A DNA stretch of 64,000 nt from the NCBI GenBank assembly GCA_030267565.1, contig BRXU01000006.1:4390001-4454000 (forward strand). Direction: 5' to 3'. Numbering within the stretch: the first letter of the stretch is position 1; each line of letters opens with the position of its first letter. Shown here piece after piece: positions 26,626-36,864 of the stretch. Source of the DNA: Pleodorina starrii (lineage: Eukaryota; Chlorophyta; Chlorophyceae; Chlamydomonadales; Volvocaceae). The translations under genes and the position numbers were made by a program. The notes under the pieces were generated by a model. The model was not told where the DNA came from. It made no database searches and was given only the letters and a program-made list of their open reading frames with translations.

Positions 26626-28875
26626 TCAACGCGCGCCGGTCAGGAGGAAGACCAGCGCTGGGTCCATGGGCTCAGCGCCGGCGCCGCCGGGACCGCCGGC
26701 GGCGGCGCCGCCGCCGGCGGCGCCGGCAACGCCGGGCGGGCCTCGCCGCTGCGGCGCCGCTGCGAGCGCCGCCTGCTGCCTCCCGCCGCCTGCGCAGCGT
26801 CCACGGGGCAAAGGGTAACGCGTAACGCTGAGGCAGACTTCCAGGCGATGAAGCACCAGACGACAAAACACCGCCCATTTCGTTCATGAATACAGTTACC
26901 CCGCGTGCAAACAGTTGGTCGACAACAACCGGGTGATATAACAGCACAGGGAACGAGGGAAGCAAACAAACACAGGAAGGGTTAGCGCGTGCACACGTGG
27001 GCGCACGCGAGGGAGAGAGAGAGTTAGGCTTTGTTTTGGGAACGAGTGGACAGCAACATAAAAAGCGGAAGGGAAGTAAGGCTGTCGCGAACATGGTCGC
27101 GTCCTTCCATGTTCCATACCGCCCGCAACCGCGCCCGCCGTTTCAAAAGCAAACAACGCACCAGTCGCCGCCGTGGCCGGTGGGCCCGACATGGCCGCCG
27201 CCAGCGCCGTCGCCGCCGCCGCGGCGGCGCGTGCCTTGCCCTGCAGCACCGCCGTCGTCGCGTCGCTGATCTCGCGCTGCCGCCGCCGCAGCGGGCCCTG
27301 CGTGTGTGTGCCACCGCCACCGCCACCGCCACGGGTACCAATCTTACCACGGTCCGTTGGAGCATTGGAACGCCATTGGAACAGCATTGGAACACCGGCT
27401 TCGTTCTTTGTTCGCTCGCTCGCACCCACTCACTTGCGTCCCGATTCCCGAGCCGTTGCAAGCGGGGCGTCAATGCAGGCAGAGCCTCCTACGACCCACC
27501 CATCCACCCAGCCGGCCAGCCCACCCAGCCGGCCAGCGACCCCATTCGACTCCCAGCCCACCCAACCGCCCCTCCAAACAGGCTCCGGCCCAACTCCCAT
27601 CCCTGCGTTCCCCCGCTGCGGTTGGTCGTGTCCTGTCCTCCCACCTGCGGATTGAGTGGCCCCTCCACAGCGCCGCCCCCCGCAGGCCCCGGCGGTGCCG
27701 CTGCGGAGCCCGTCAGCGAAGTCAGGAGGCTGTTGTGGGCCTCTATGGCGGTGCTGAGGGCCTGGGAACGGGGAGGGAGGGAGGGAAGGAGGGGAGTGAG
27801 GCGGAGGTGGTGCGGAAGGGCAGAGATTGGAGGGATCGGGGACAGTGTCGGGACCTCAGACCCGCGGTTCGTTCAGGCCCTTCCTCTCCAAACCCTAAAC
27901 CCAGCTCCAACCCCAGCCCAGCACCCACCTCAAAGCGCTGCATGGACGACATCTCGGGCCCCAGACCCAGCGCCGCATCCACCGCCGTCGCCGCCTCCGT
28001 GGCCGCCGCCTCGCCCTCGGGCGTCAGCGCGCTGGCCAGCTGCACCATCACCGCCTCCGCGAAGCCGGGGTCGGGCACCAGCCGCGGAAGCAGCGCGAAG
28101 CCGTCCAGTGTGCCGGGCCGCAGCGCCTCGCGAAGGCCGGCGAGCTGCGGGGGTAAAAAAGAAAATATCGCAGCGGAGACGGAGATGGCGTTAGCGAACG
28201 GAACCCGTAACCCAGCGCGGGTGGCCGGTTGGCGCGTGGCGTTTGCGGGCAGGGCAGGGCAGGGCAGGGCGCGGTAGGATGGGTGGATCGAGGGGTAAGG
28301 AAGAGGAGGGCAGGCCGAGGAGGGAAGGAGGTGGTTAGGGGAGGGGGTTGGGGGAAGGTGAAGAATTTCACGGGGCACGATTGCGGCTTTGCCCTGTGCT
28401 TCTCCTTTCTTGATGGCGGGTGGCACGAAGTAAGGGTTGGGATAGGGCGAGGGTTGAGGTGGGGCGAGGAAGGAGTTGAAGGAAGTGAGCGCTGCCTTCC
28501 CCCCATTCACCCCCCGGCCCCCGTGCCTGTGTGTTGATGACGCTGTACTTCCGGATGATGTCGTCCCATTTGAGCGCGCCGGCGTTGAAGCGCAAGCCGA
28601 AGATGACCTCATCGATGGACTTTTGCAGGTCCTGGGCACGCGACCGCACCTGCGGGCAACATCTCGGCGTTGGGGCCACGCGCCGTACGGGACACAAGCT
28701 GACTTATTCTCCCGTAGTGCACAACAGCTGTAAGCAGCATGGAATTATATATGTGGTCAGTTCTAGCAGGAGGCTGCGGTCAAGGTCGCGCTGGGAAGAG
28801 ACTCACCGCGCGGAGATTGCCCTGGGTGGGGGCGCCACCCATGAGCTGCGGCCTGGGGTCTACAGCGGTAGCCAT
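26626..28875 (-). CDS. MED8: Mediator complex subunit 8 (MED8)
   Basis: MED8 belongs to the Mediator head module, which links transcription factors to RNA polymerase II in the nucleus. Six exons in phase, read leftwards: 28875-28807, 28649-28527, 28144-27929, 27761-27669, 27297-27162, 26789-26626; 266 residues, close to the usual animal length. After MATAVDPRPQLMGG come VRSRAQDLQKSIDEVIFGL and KWDDIIRKYSVINTQ, matching the MED8 pattern (RxQDL...W...L..FSVI..Q). Then LAGLREALRPGTLDGF, LASALTPEGEAA and FEALSTAIEAHNSLLTSL follow in the family's order. The C-terminus is Ala/Gly-rich and lineage-specific. Intron 2 appears to start with GC (CAG then GCACGG). The cystatin gene diverges from it with 246 bp between start codons. 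The family call rests on motif order, not on an alignment. Confidence 0.75.
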
Positions 28876-29076
28876 GCTCTCGTAGTAAGTGTGATTAAAG
28901 AAACTCGCAGTTGGTTTGGCCAGGTAAGAGAAATCCTAGGCTTGTACGAAAGCGTTAAAAGTTTTATTAAAAAGGTTTCAACCGTCTGTCTTCACTGAGC
29001 TGCATATCTTACATATTACCGGTTCTGAAGCCCAGACAACAGTAAGCTGCTAATAAGCAAAGGGTGCCTTAAGCGT

Positions 29077-29083
29077 TATAAAA
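29077..29083 (+). promoter_or_regulatory. TATA box of the cystatin gene
   Basis: TATAAAA lies 39 nt upstream of the ATG at 29122, implying a very short 5' UTR. It sits in the 246-bp divergent promoter shared with MED8; no equally clear TATA is seen for the MED8 side. Confidence 0.6.
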
Positions 29084-29121
29084 TTATAGTCCACGCGAGC
29101 GACGCCAGCAAGAGTCGAAAC

Positions 29122-29852
29122 ATGATGCAGCGCGCTGTCGTTTTCAGCGCTTTGCTCTTGATGGCAGCGGGTTGCGCGACGGCAACACCCACCCATGGCC
29201 TGGGAGCGGTCATTGAGGGGGACGTTCAGGACCCGGCGGTCAAGGCGGCAGCTGCTTATGTTCTGGAGAGGGCAAACACTAACAACTGCAACGGGCTGTG
29301 CGCCTCGCTGAAGCGTAACGGCGATTTGAAGCTTGTCGAGATTCTGTCCGTCAAGACCCAGGTGGTGGCGGGCACACTGTACAAGATGGAGCTGCTCATG
29401 GAGGACACGAAGGGACAGCAGGTTCGTGCGCAGGGGCTTGCGGGACCCTTTCGGCACTGCACCTGGTTGACGAATGCGACGCTTCGGAAGCTAGGTTGTC
29501 CCCTTCGTCTCCGGAACTACTTCGCGGCAGTAATTTTTGCTGCCTGCAAGACACGTTTTGCTGCAATGGCAGTCCAGCGCCGATCCACGCGCGCAACGTT
29601 TGCGTGCGAACGCGGGGGGTGCACAGTCACGAGACCACGCGAGATTTTCCCACACGTGTCTTCCCGCTTTTGCCCAAATGTGGTGTCCCAAAATTACATC
29701 TTCTCGGATGTGTTGCTAAATACCCAATTGCCCGCGTGTTCCCTCAGATGCTCTTCACAACCACCGTGTGGAGCCGCCCGTGGCTGGCCGCATCGAACAG
29801 TGAGGAGGCCAACCACATCACCAAGTTCCACTTTCAGTATGTGGAGCCATAA
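29122..29852 (+). CDS. Secreted cystatin (cysteine protease inhibitor)
   Basis: Cystatins block papain-like cysteine proteases by inserting a wedge of three segments. Exons 29122-29421 and 29748-29852 join in phase 0 to give 134 residues. Residues 1-21 (MMQRAVVFSALLLMAAGCAT) form a typical signal peptide, so secretion or entry to the vacuolar route is likely. All three wedge elements are visible: a glycine near the mature N-terminus (THGLGAVIEG), the first hairpin loop QVVAG (residues 79-83, in KTQVVAGTLYKMELL), and Pro-Trp in the second loop (SRPWLAA). The plant LARFAV signature is weak (AAAAYVLERAN). Two cysteines (NNCNGLC) could form a short loop. The second of two adjacent ATGs could also serve as start. 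Family call is strong; target protease is unknown. Confidence 0.9.
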
Positions 29853-31089
29853 GCCTCAAGCCCCCTTTTGGATGGATGCGCCAGGCACCATGGTTTGGTG
29901 GCTAGCAGCAGCGGGGAGTCTGGGGCCATGGGGAGTCAAGTGCCGTGGTGGTCAATTGGCCGGGCGAAGGTGCACCGTGGCCATGCGTCGCTGGCTTCAG
30001 CGAATTCCACGACTGCTGCGTTGCATCGAAAGCCCAGGCTTACAAGCATGGGATGGATGGCATGGGTTTACAGCAGTGCATGTGCGTGTCAAGCCCCGTA
30101 GGGCTGTAGATTTGTCGGGGTGGTACCGTAAGCCCATGCGCTGCCTGCCGGAGCCGTTCCTCTGTGCGTGCGCGAATAGGTACATCTGTGCACACGGCGA
30201 ATCTTGTACTGTGGTGACGCAGTTGTTGCTTGGCTCCTTGTTTGTTTGAAGGGTTGCATGCACGTCGGTGCGCATTCAGGCTGTGCACCGCGTTTGGCTG
30301 GATGGGTTCGCATGTCAGGTCATTCGATGCCTGCGGCCGTGTTGGACAGGTGCAGAGTGGCAGGGGTGCGGAATGTCATGATGGACGAGGACGCCAAGTT
30401 TTGTAGGTCGGCGATGTACCGAATGTGGGGCCACCTCCCTTCGGAGGGCGAGGCGCTGTACTTGTAATACTGAAGTGCTCCAATACGGTACCACATCGGG
30501 CCATGGAAGCTCCCCACATGAGCCGCTGGGAGTCAAGTGATCCGAGAAGCGTCCGACAGAGCCTGACCAGTCTCCCATAGCACAGTCCGCAACCATGAGA
30601 AAGCGAGAGGGGCTGGGCTCCTTGGGAGCTGCACGTTGTACGCGCACTCATACAGGCTGCTGCTGGATATTACGCAGATGTGCGTCGGTCTAAGTGGCAC
30701 ATGACGTTTGAAGGGTGAGACAGGGTGAGACCGGGAACATGCTGTGCAGTTGACGAGGGCCCGTAGGGTGGCAAGTGGCAACCAGCTAAGTTCAGGAAGC
30801 TGCCGTCTGACTGGCCGCGAGAGGAGGGTCCTTCGTGTATCGTGTAGGCAGCGGGACTTACCGTGTAAGATCCAGTCGAGACGGCCCCAGCGCCCCACCC
30901 CGCCACACCGTAATACCGTACTAACTGCCTTGGGCGTCGTCGGGACATCAGCCGTAAATTTGCCAGGGTTGATTTGTTCACCGCGTAACGTCCACACCAG
31001 CTGCCGCAAGCCATTTTCTTGTGACCTGCACAAGCTCGTTCTGCCGAGCTAGACCGGGGTTCCGGACGCCGGCACAGTTCAACCCGATC
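29853..31089. other. Cystatin 3' UTR and intergenic spacer
   Basis: No exon recognised. An open frame at 30744-31052 (+) lacks a family match and a splice context. The right part should carry the promoter and 5' UTR of the MAM33-type gene. Confidence 0.5.
30463..30467 (+). terminator. Candidate poly(A) signal of the cystatin gene
   Basis: First TGTAA after the cystatin stop, about 610 nt downstream. Confidence 0.45.
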
Positions 31090-31899
31090 ATGGCGTGCAA
31101 TGTATTTAAAAACATGAACACGTCAGCTATGCCACAGTGCCGAATCAGCGCGGTGTGCAGAGTGGCGTCGCCGTCGTTACTGCCATCTGCTTGCTCGGTG
31201 CCGAGCACGAGCGGGCGACAAGCCCCCGATCAGCTTGTGCTTACGCACACGGGGCTATATCGCCATGGCAGGAGATCGTCAAGGTTCGCGACGGGGGCGA
31301 CCGGCAAGCGGAGCACATCATCTGTTTCCAACAGCCTTATCGCGGTTCTAAAGGACGAGATCAAGTATGAGCGTGAATCATACCGTCGCAACGATCTCAT
31401 TGTCGGGGATCCACCCAACGACTTCGAGCTGCAAGACGCGCGCGGCACGACATGGTTCGTCCTGGCAAAGGAGTTCGACAACGAGGAAATCATCGTTCGT
31501 GTCGACCTTGAATCGCAGCCGGCGCTTGAGGAGGACGAGGACGAAGGCGAGGAGTACGAGGATGAGGACGAGGAGGGCGTGCCGGTCGAGTTCCAGGTGA
31601 CCATCGCCAAGGAGGGCGGCGACACGCTGGTGTTTGAATGCGAGAGCGACGGCGAGTACCTATCAGTCAACCGCGTGGCGATTGAAAGCATATACGAGGA
31701 CAACGACGGGCCGCCAGCGTACAAGGGCCCCTTGTTCCAAGACCTCGACGACACGCTGCAACAGGCGTTCGTAGACTTTCTGGAGGAGCGGGGCGTGAAC
31801 GCGTACCTTGGGGAGTACATCCGGGTGTATCTGGAGGACAAGGCGACGATGGAGTACCAGCAATGGCTCAACCGGGTCCGGGATTTCATTGGCCGCTGA
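31090..31899 (+). CDS. MAM33/p32 (C1QBP) family mitochondrial acidic matrix protein
   Basis: p32/MAM33 proteins form doughnut-shaped acidic trimers in the mitochondrial matrix and support mitochondrial translation and respiration. This gene is a single exon of 269 residues, unusual in this intron-rich window. The start at 31090 (MACNVFKNMNTS) is the first ATG in frame. The first ~80 residues are rich in Ser, Arg and Ala with almost no acid, as in a mitochondrial transit peptide. The mature part begins near SNSLIAVLKDEIKYERES and carries the family features: GTTWFVLAKEF, EEIIVRVDL, a long acidic run (about residues 140-162), VEFQVTIAKEGGD, and the helical C-terminus LDDTLQQAFVDFLEERGVN and YLEDKATMEYQQWLNRVRDF. 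A poly(A) signal follows at 32112. Confidence 0.92.
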   Translation: MACNVFKNMNTSAMPQCRISAVCRVASPSLLPSACSVPSTSGRQAPDQLVLTHTGLYRHGRRSSRFATGATGKRSTSSVSNSLIAVLKDEIKYERESYRRNDLIVGDPPNDFELQDARGTTWFVLAKEFDNEEIIVRVDLESQPALEEDEDEGEEYEDEDEEGVPVEFQVTIAKEGGDTLVFECESDGEYLSVNRVAIESIYEDNDGPPAYKGPLFQDLDDTLQQAFVDFLEERGVNAYLGEYIRVYLEDKATMEYQQWLNRVRDFIGR

Positions 31900-32111
31900 C
31901 AGTTCGTACATGTGTCATGCAGTCGGGGCGGTTGTTGGTTGCCGGTTACGGTTGCTTGGTTATGTGCGGAGCTCGCTGTCATACAGATTTCATTCGCTCC
32001 CAAGCTCACACGCCAGAGACGAAGGCGTCCACTGCATATACGACTAAGATGCGAAACGTGACACCGCGGGCATCGCTCAGCAGCTGATTGACACGGTATC
32101 CTCACGACATG

Positions 32112-32116
32112 TGTAA
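32112..32116 (+). terminator. Poly(A) signal of the MAM33-type gene
   Basis: TGTAA 213 nt after the stop codon; the next gene converges from the right. Confidence 0.65.
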
Positions 32117-32119
32117 GCA

Positions 32120-32843
32120 ACGATATCACGCATACCACTCGCTCTCGCTCACTCTCCCACTCCCGCTCACCACATCAACAAATGCGCAACAGAAACTGCT
32201 CACCTGGCAAAACAGGTCAACTGCAACATCAAGCCAGCAGCGCGACGGGCAGGGCAGGCAAGCCACGCCGCCAGAGCGCGCCACAAAGGAAGTAGAAACA
32301 CGTCGCAGCCACAAAAACGCACACACCTCTCCCATGTCAAGTGAACAATCGGAAAAGCCAGCCCCGTCAGTCTACCCGTCTGTCCACTTTGCAACATGCA
32401 AATCCTTTTCTTTCCGTTCGCCGGCATCCGCTGCTCCTCCAGTTGCACCCCATAGATCCTGGGGCCTCTCAGCCCCACTGAAGCGATGCCTCAACCACCA
32501 AACGACGCACGCACGCGGCGCCCCTCAGCACCTACCACACCCATCCCATCCCCATCTCCATTCTCCCCATCCCCATCGCTCCATTAGCCCTTTCCGGCCC
32601 CGCTCGTTTCCCACACGCTCCACCTCGGCCGTGCGCCTATCCTACGACAACCTCCACCTAAGCAACCGGCCGCCTCCCGGCCGCCGCCGCGCTCCACCAA
32701 CGCCACCTCAACCTCAGCTCCACGCCTACGCCGCTGCTGTACCGCCAGCGACCGTTGCGAAGGCTGGCCCCTAGTCCCCTTCGCAACAATCGCAACTGGA
32801 GCAGCAGCTGTGCTCCAGGCGCTGCCGCGCCCTCCTCTCGCCT
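32120..32843. other. Convergent 3' spacer
   Basis: Probably mostly the 3' UTR of the minus-strand EF-hand gene. C-rich, with repeated CCCATCCCCATC-like runs near 32540-32580. No clear minus-strand TGTAA was seen. Confidence 0.45.
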
Positions 32844-35800
32844 TTACGCCGCTGCACCCCGGCCGGCGCCGCCGCCGCGCTGGCCCGCCATCTCGACCTC
32901 GGCGCGCGCTCGGTCGACCACGTTGCGCATCATCATGTAGAACTTGACGACGGGCGCCGTCACGAACTGCGGCTTGATCAGCAGCGCCACCGCCAACACG
33001 GCCTTGATGGGGATGTCCAGCATGGGCAGGTTGAGGATGAGCCAGAAGACGGCGGTGTGCGCCAGCAGGACCACCATGTTGAGGATGACGGGCCGCTCGC
33101 GAGCGAAGGAGGTCAGGAAGTCCTGGTTGGGGTGGTTGGGGGCCGGTATGGGTTGGTTGCGGAGGTGGGTTTTGGGGGGGATGCGGTGGTGCAGGAGGAC
33201 GGGAAGCGGGAGAGGGTCGAGAGGCGCGCACGATGCGCACCCGGGATGCGACGCGGCTTCGGCAGGGCTTCGAGCAAAATTCTTCGCTAGGGAATCCCCC
33301 CTGCGTTAAGGAATTCCCGCGGCGCACAAACCGTGGGTGCAATGCCTTCTCGCTCCGCTCTTTCCAGTCCATCGGGGTCAGCTGACGACAAGAGGCCCGG
33401 CCCGGTCCCGCCCGACCACGTAGGCATCGCAGGTCCCGACGTGTTTCGTGCCTTACCTTGAACGACAGGAATCCGTCCTCGTTTGTGTCCGCGTCCTCCA
33501 GCTGATCCGCCACGATCTCCCGCTCGATGCCCTGCGATGACGACGGGGCAGCAGGGGTGACCCATGGGTCATTCAAACCCGACCAGCTTGAACAGGCCCT
33601 GCTCCGACAGCACCTTCACCAAGCCATCCTGCCCAGGGCGGGCTCTGACCTACTTCCCTTCCGCGCTCCGGCGACCTGGCAGGCAGGCAGGCAGGCATGT
33701 CGCCCATCCCATCCCATCCCATCCTGTCCCTCACATCCCCGGTTACTTCGCTGCTGTTCTTCCTTCTTATCCTCCACCAGCACCCACGCCTCCCCAGCTC
33801 CTGCGCCTTGCGAAAGCTCCCCTACTTCTCTGCGGTTCTTCCTTCATACGACAACCCCCCTTCCTCCCCCGCTTCCTCCCCCGCTCCCTCCCCCGCACCT
33901 GCGCCTTGCGTAGGTCCTCCAGCTTGACGTAGTTGTCCAGATTGAAGTCCAGCAGCCGGAACACCGCCAGTGCGGAAGCCACCTCGGCCGGCGACAGCGA
34001 CGAGTCCCAGCCCAGCCGCCCCAGCTCAGCCTCGTTGAACACGGAGCGGGGAAACTCACGGCTGGTCGACGCCAGCTTGACCTGCGGGAGCAGCAGCAGC
34101 AGCAGTTGCAGTTGCAGCGCGGCGGCAGGAATGGCAGCGCGGCGGCGGCGCGCGGCAGAGGAATTGGCGGGGCGCGGCGGTGGCAGCTGCGCGGCGGGGA
34201 TGGCGCGTCTCCAGGGGCAGGAAAGGGGTTATCCAGGAAAGGGGAGGGGAGAGACGCCAGATGCGCGCGCAGCCGCACGGACGCGCTGCGGTCTGGCGGC
34301 GCTGTGTTGCGGTGGCTTTCGGAACGCACACACACGCGTTCGCACACGCTCGCGGAAGCCTCCGCCTCCGCCCGAAGATCCTTGCAGGGGAACAAACGGA
34401 AACCGGCCCAGGGGGACTTTGCCCGTGGCCTTCACGTTCTGTCCGTGCGCAGGTGCGGCATCCCGAAAGGATGTGGGCAGCCGGACGGGCTTCTTCATGC
34501 GAAGGACGGAGGAGGGAGGATCCAGAGAGCCCTCCGCCTCCACCAGTGCACCGTCTCGACCTTCCAGCCCCCCCCCGGCACCAACGTCAGCACGCAACGG
34601 CGCTCGCGCTGGCTACGGCATCCCACCACGCTGGCGGCTGCACAGGCGACACGGGGCTCGGTCCGGCCAATCTGCCGCCCGCCGGACTGCCACCCAGCCG
34701 TCCTGCTGCGCGCCATCCGCAGCAGCCGCCCGCTGTCCGCACCAGCCGTCCTACCGACCCCGCCGCTCTAGCACCGGTCAAAGCGCCGCGATGCGGGTCC
34801 ACAAGTCGGGCTACCAGCTACCCGCCATTGCACGGGCTGATCTTCTAGCGATCCGGTCTCGCCTTGGCGCCTGCTTGTCGGCTGATGCTGCTTCCCAAAG
34901 CCAGCGAAATATAACGTACACCCCTATAACGTTAATCCCTACTCGCGGTACCCGCCGGCGGCCACACCCACCTGCTCTCGGATCAGGTCAATGAACGCCT
35001 CCATGTCCAAGCCGCCCGCCGGCGCCGCCGCCGCCGCCGCGCGCACGTTGTCGTACAGAGGCGCGAACTGCGCCGCTGCCGGCCCAAAGCGCTCTGCGCA
35101 GTACGCCGCATACTGATCAATTTGCTCCGGCGTCAGTCTGCCTGAGCGGCGGGAGGGAGGAAGGGAAAAAGGTAGGGCAGTCCGAATTGACAAGCTGACA
35201 GGCTGACGGAAGAAACCGGATGGCTGTTTTCAGTGCCAAGTGAAACCGGAACTGGTTGCAGCAATAAGCGCCCCAAGACCCAAGTCGAAGGGAGGCGGGG
35301 ATGGGAGCCAGGGCGCGGCAGCAGCAGCAGCAGCCCCAGCCCCCAGGTGGTCGGGACGGGGTGGGCGGAGAGTATGGGTTTACCGTTTTTGCCAAGCTGA
35401 GGATAAGGGGTGGCAGCTAAGCAGGGCAGGGCAAGCGTACGCCTGGCGGCAGGCCGCCGGGCGCCTGCCTTCGTATTAGCTCCTTTTCCATCCCTTTCCC
35501 TCCTTTTCCCTCCCTTTCCATCCATCGTGAAGGGCAGCCAACACGCAGCGGCCTGCCGCGTCGCCTGAAGGGTCGCACTGAAGGGTTTAAGCAGCTCCAG
35601 CGCCATACACGCTGCTTTGACCTCCTCTAACCTGTGCCTAGCATGTCGTTTGCACCGCGCTTCCCATCCCATAAACAACATCAAAATCTGGTAAAGCATT
35701 GTGCTGCAATGCCGCCCCCGCCTCGCCCGCCATCGTCCCCAGAACCTACACCAGGTGTGGTGTGCGGGGGGGCGCTGCCACCCTGTACACCTACCGTCCC

Positions 35801-36520
35801 CATCTGTGTCGAAGTGCTTAAACACCAAAATGGACTGGAAGCGGAGCCGGTCGATGGGCCGCGTGCTTGTGAGCACAGATAGGCCGCCCAAACTCCCGCC
35901 CTGCGGCGCCGCTGCCGCACAGAGAACCTGCGGGCCGGGTGAGAGTCAGCGGATGGAAGGTTTACAGAAACAGGAGCGGGATAACCCGGCCAGCGGGATC
36001 AGACAGCACTAAAGCTTGTGCATATCCACCTGCCGCCGGCGCCCGTGTAGCCGATGGTTGCAGGGTGTTAGGGTGACCCTCGACGCGCCGCAGACCTGGC
36101 GGCCTATCGCCTGCCTCATATCTACGCTGGTAGCCGCTATGTAAACCTTTTAATTTGGTCAGCTCGGCCCTCAACCTTAACACGAGGCCTGCAGCGGAGA
36201 TCGGATGACACGTCCAAAACTCTCACTCTTGGGCACTGCCTCTATGAGAGATTGGCTTATCAGCGATGTGGGACATTGCAAGGCAGGCATGTGAGCACCG
36301 AACATGCAACAAGTGTGTCGTGATTTCTTGACAGACCGTACGGGTCGCTTCTGATGCGTCGACCCATAAGCTTCTGCTGCTTAGCGCCGGCTTTGCAAGT
36401 GGTGAGCAATTCGCGCAGTACATACGACCTCTTGACAAGCTCCTTTACACAGCAACCCGCTTTCTTCAAAAGTTTTGCATTGGTAGCCTTTTGACGCACG
36501 CTTGGGGTTGGCTCTGCCAT
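32844..36520 (-). CDS. EF-hand calcium-binding protein with C-terminal membrane hairpin
   Basis: Read leftwards, secure exons are 35927-35795, 35141-34972, 34081-33899, 33628-33584, 33531-33457 and 33122-32844, all joining in phase (295 residues). A first exon begins at ATG 36520 (MAEPTPS...); its end is uncertain: donor GTGCGT after codon 7 (36500) or GTAAAG after codon 24 (36449) would both fit. EF-hand loops are seen at FKHFDTDGDGRLTPEQ (split by an intron), LLDFNLDNYVKLEDL and DADTNEDGFLSF; the second is a weaker loop. The last exon encodes two hydrophobic segments (NMVVLLAHTAVFWLILNLPM and IPIKAVLAVALLIKPQFV) joined by a short turn, then a basic/Gly tail. It is inferred to be membrane-anchored with calcium-sensing hands on one side. 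Family not recognised. The start lies 344 bp from the divergent GYF gene. Confidence 0.75.
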
Positions 36521-36864
36521 GGCGGATCATATTGGCTCAGCCTTTGGTGAGCATACCAAGATAATGCAACGCAGCGGACGTGCGGCATTTGGCCTCCCCC
36601 TCGGGCCCAAATTTTGCCGCGTTGGATTGTCACAGGGGCGCTGGCGGGAGCGCCGCTGCCCGGAGGAGCTGCAGACTTGCCGTTGTCGCCCCAGTGGAGG
36701 CAGCCCTTTGGCCGTGCTACCAGTATGGTGCGTGCTGTCGCCCAAAGACCGTGATAGTATCTCCTTGCACCGGAACTTCGGTGTGGCCTTGGGAAGAAAG
36801 GAGAATTCACCCGCGCCCTAAAACACTTTTGGGCCCAACATGTTTAACATGACAGGAACAGCCC

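Noticed and set aside
29997..30313. Several overlapping minus-strand frames downstream of the cystatin gene
   Set aside because: Mutually overlapping, no family match, and they lie in the likely 3' UTR.
31021..31089. Upstream extension of the MAM33-type frame
   Set aside because: The extended frame would start at GTG; the first ATG (31090) gives a good transit peptide.
36519..36821. Plus-strand frame starting MADHIGSAFG just across from the EF-hand start
   Set aside because: Tempting as exon 1 of the GYF gene (donor GTGAGC after TTTG), but its phase does not fit the next exon at 36865; more likely 5' UTR.
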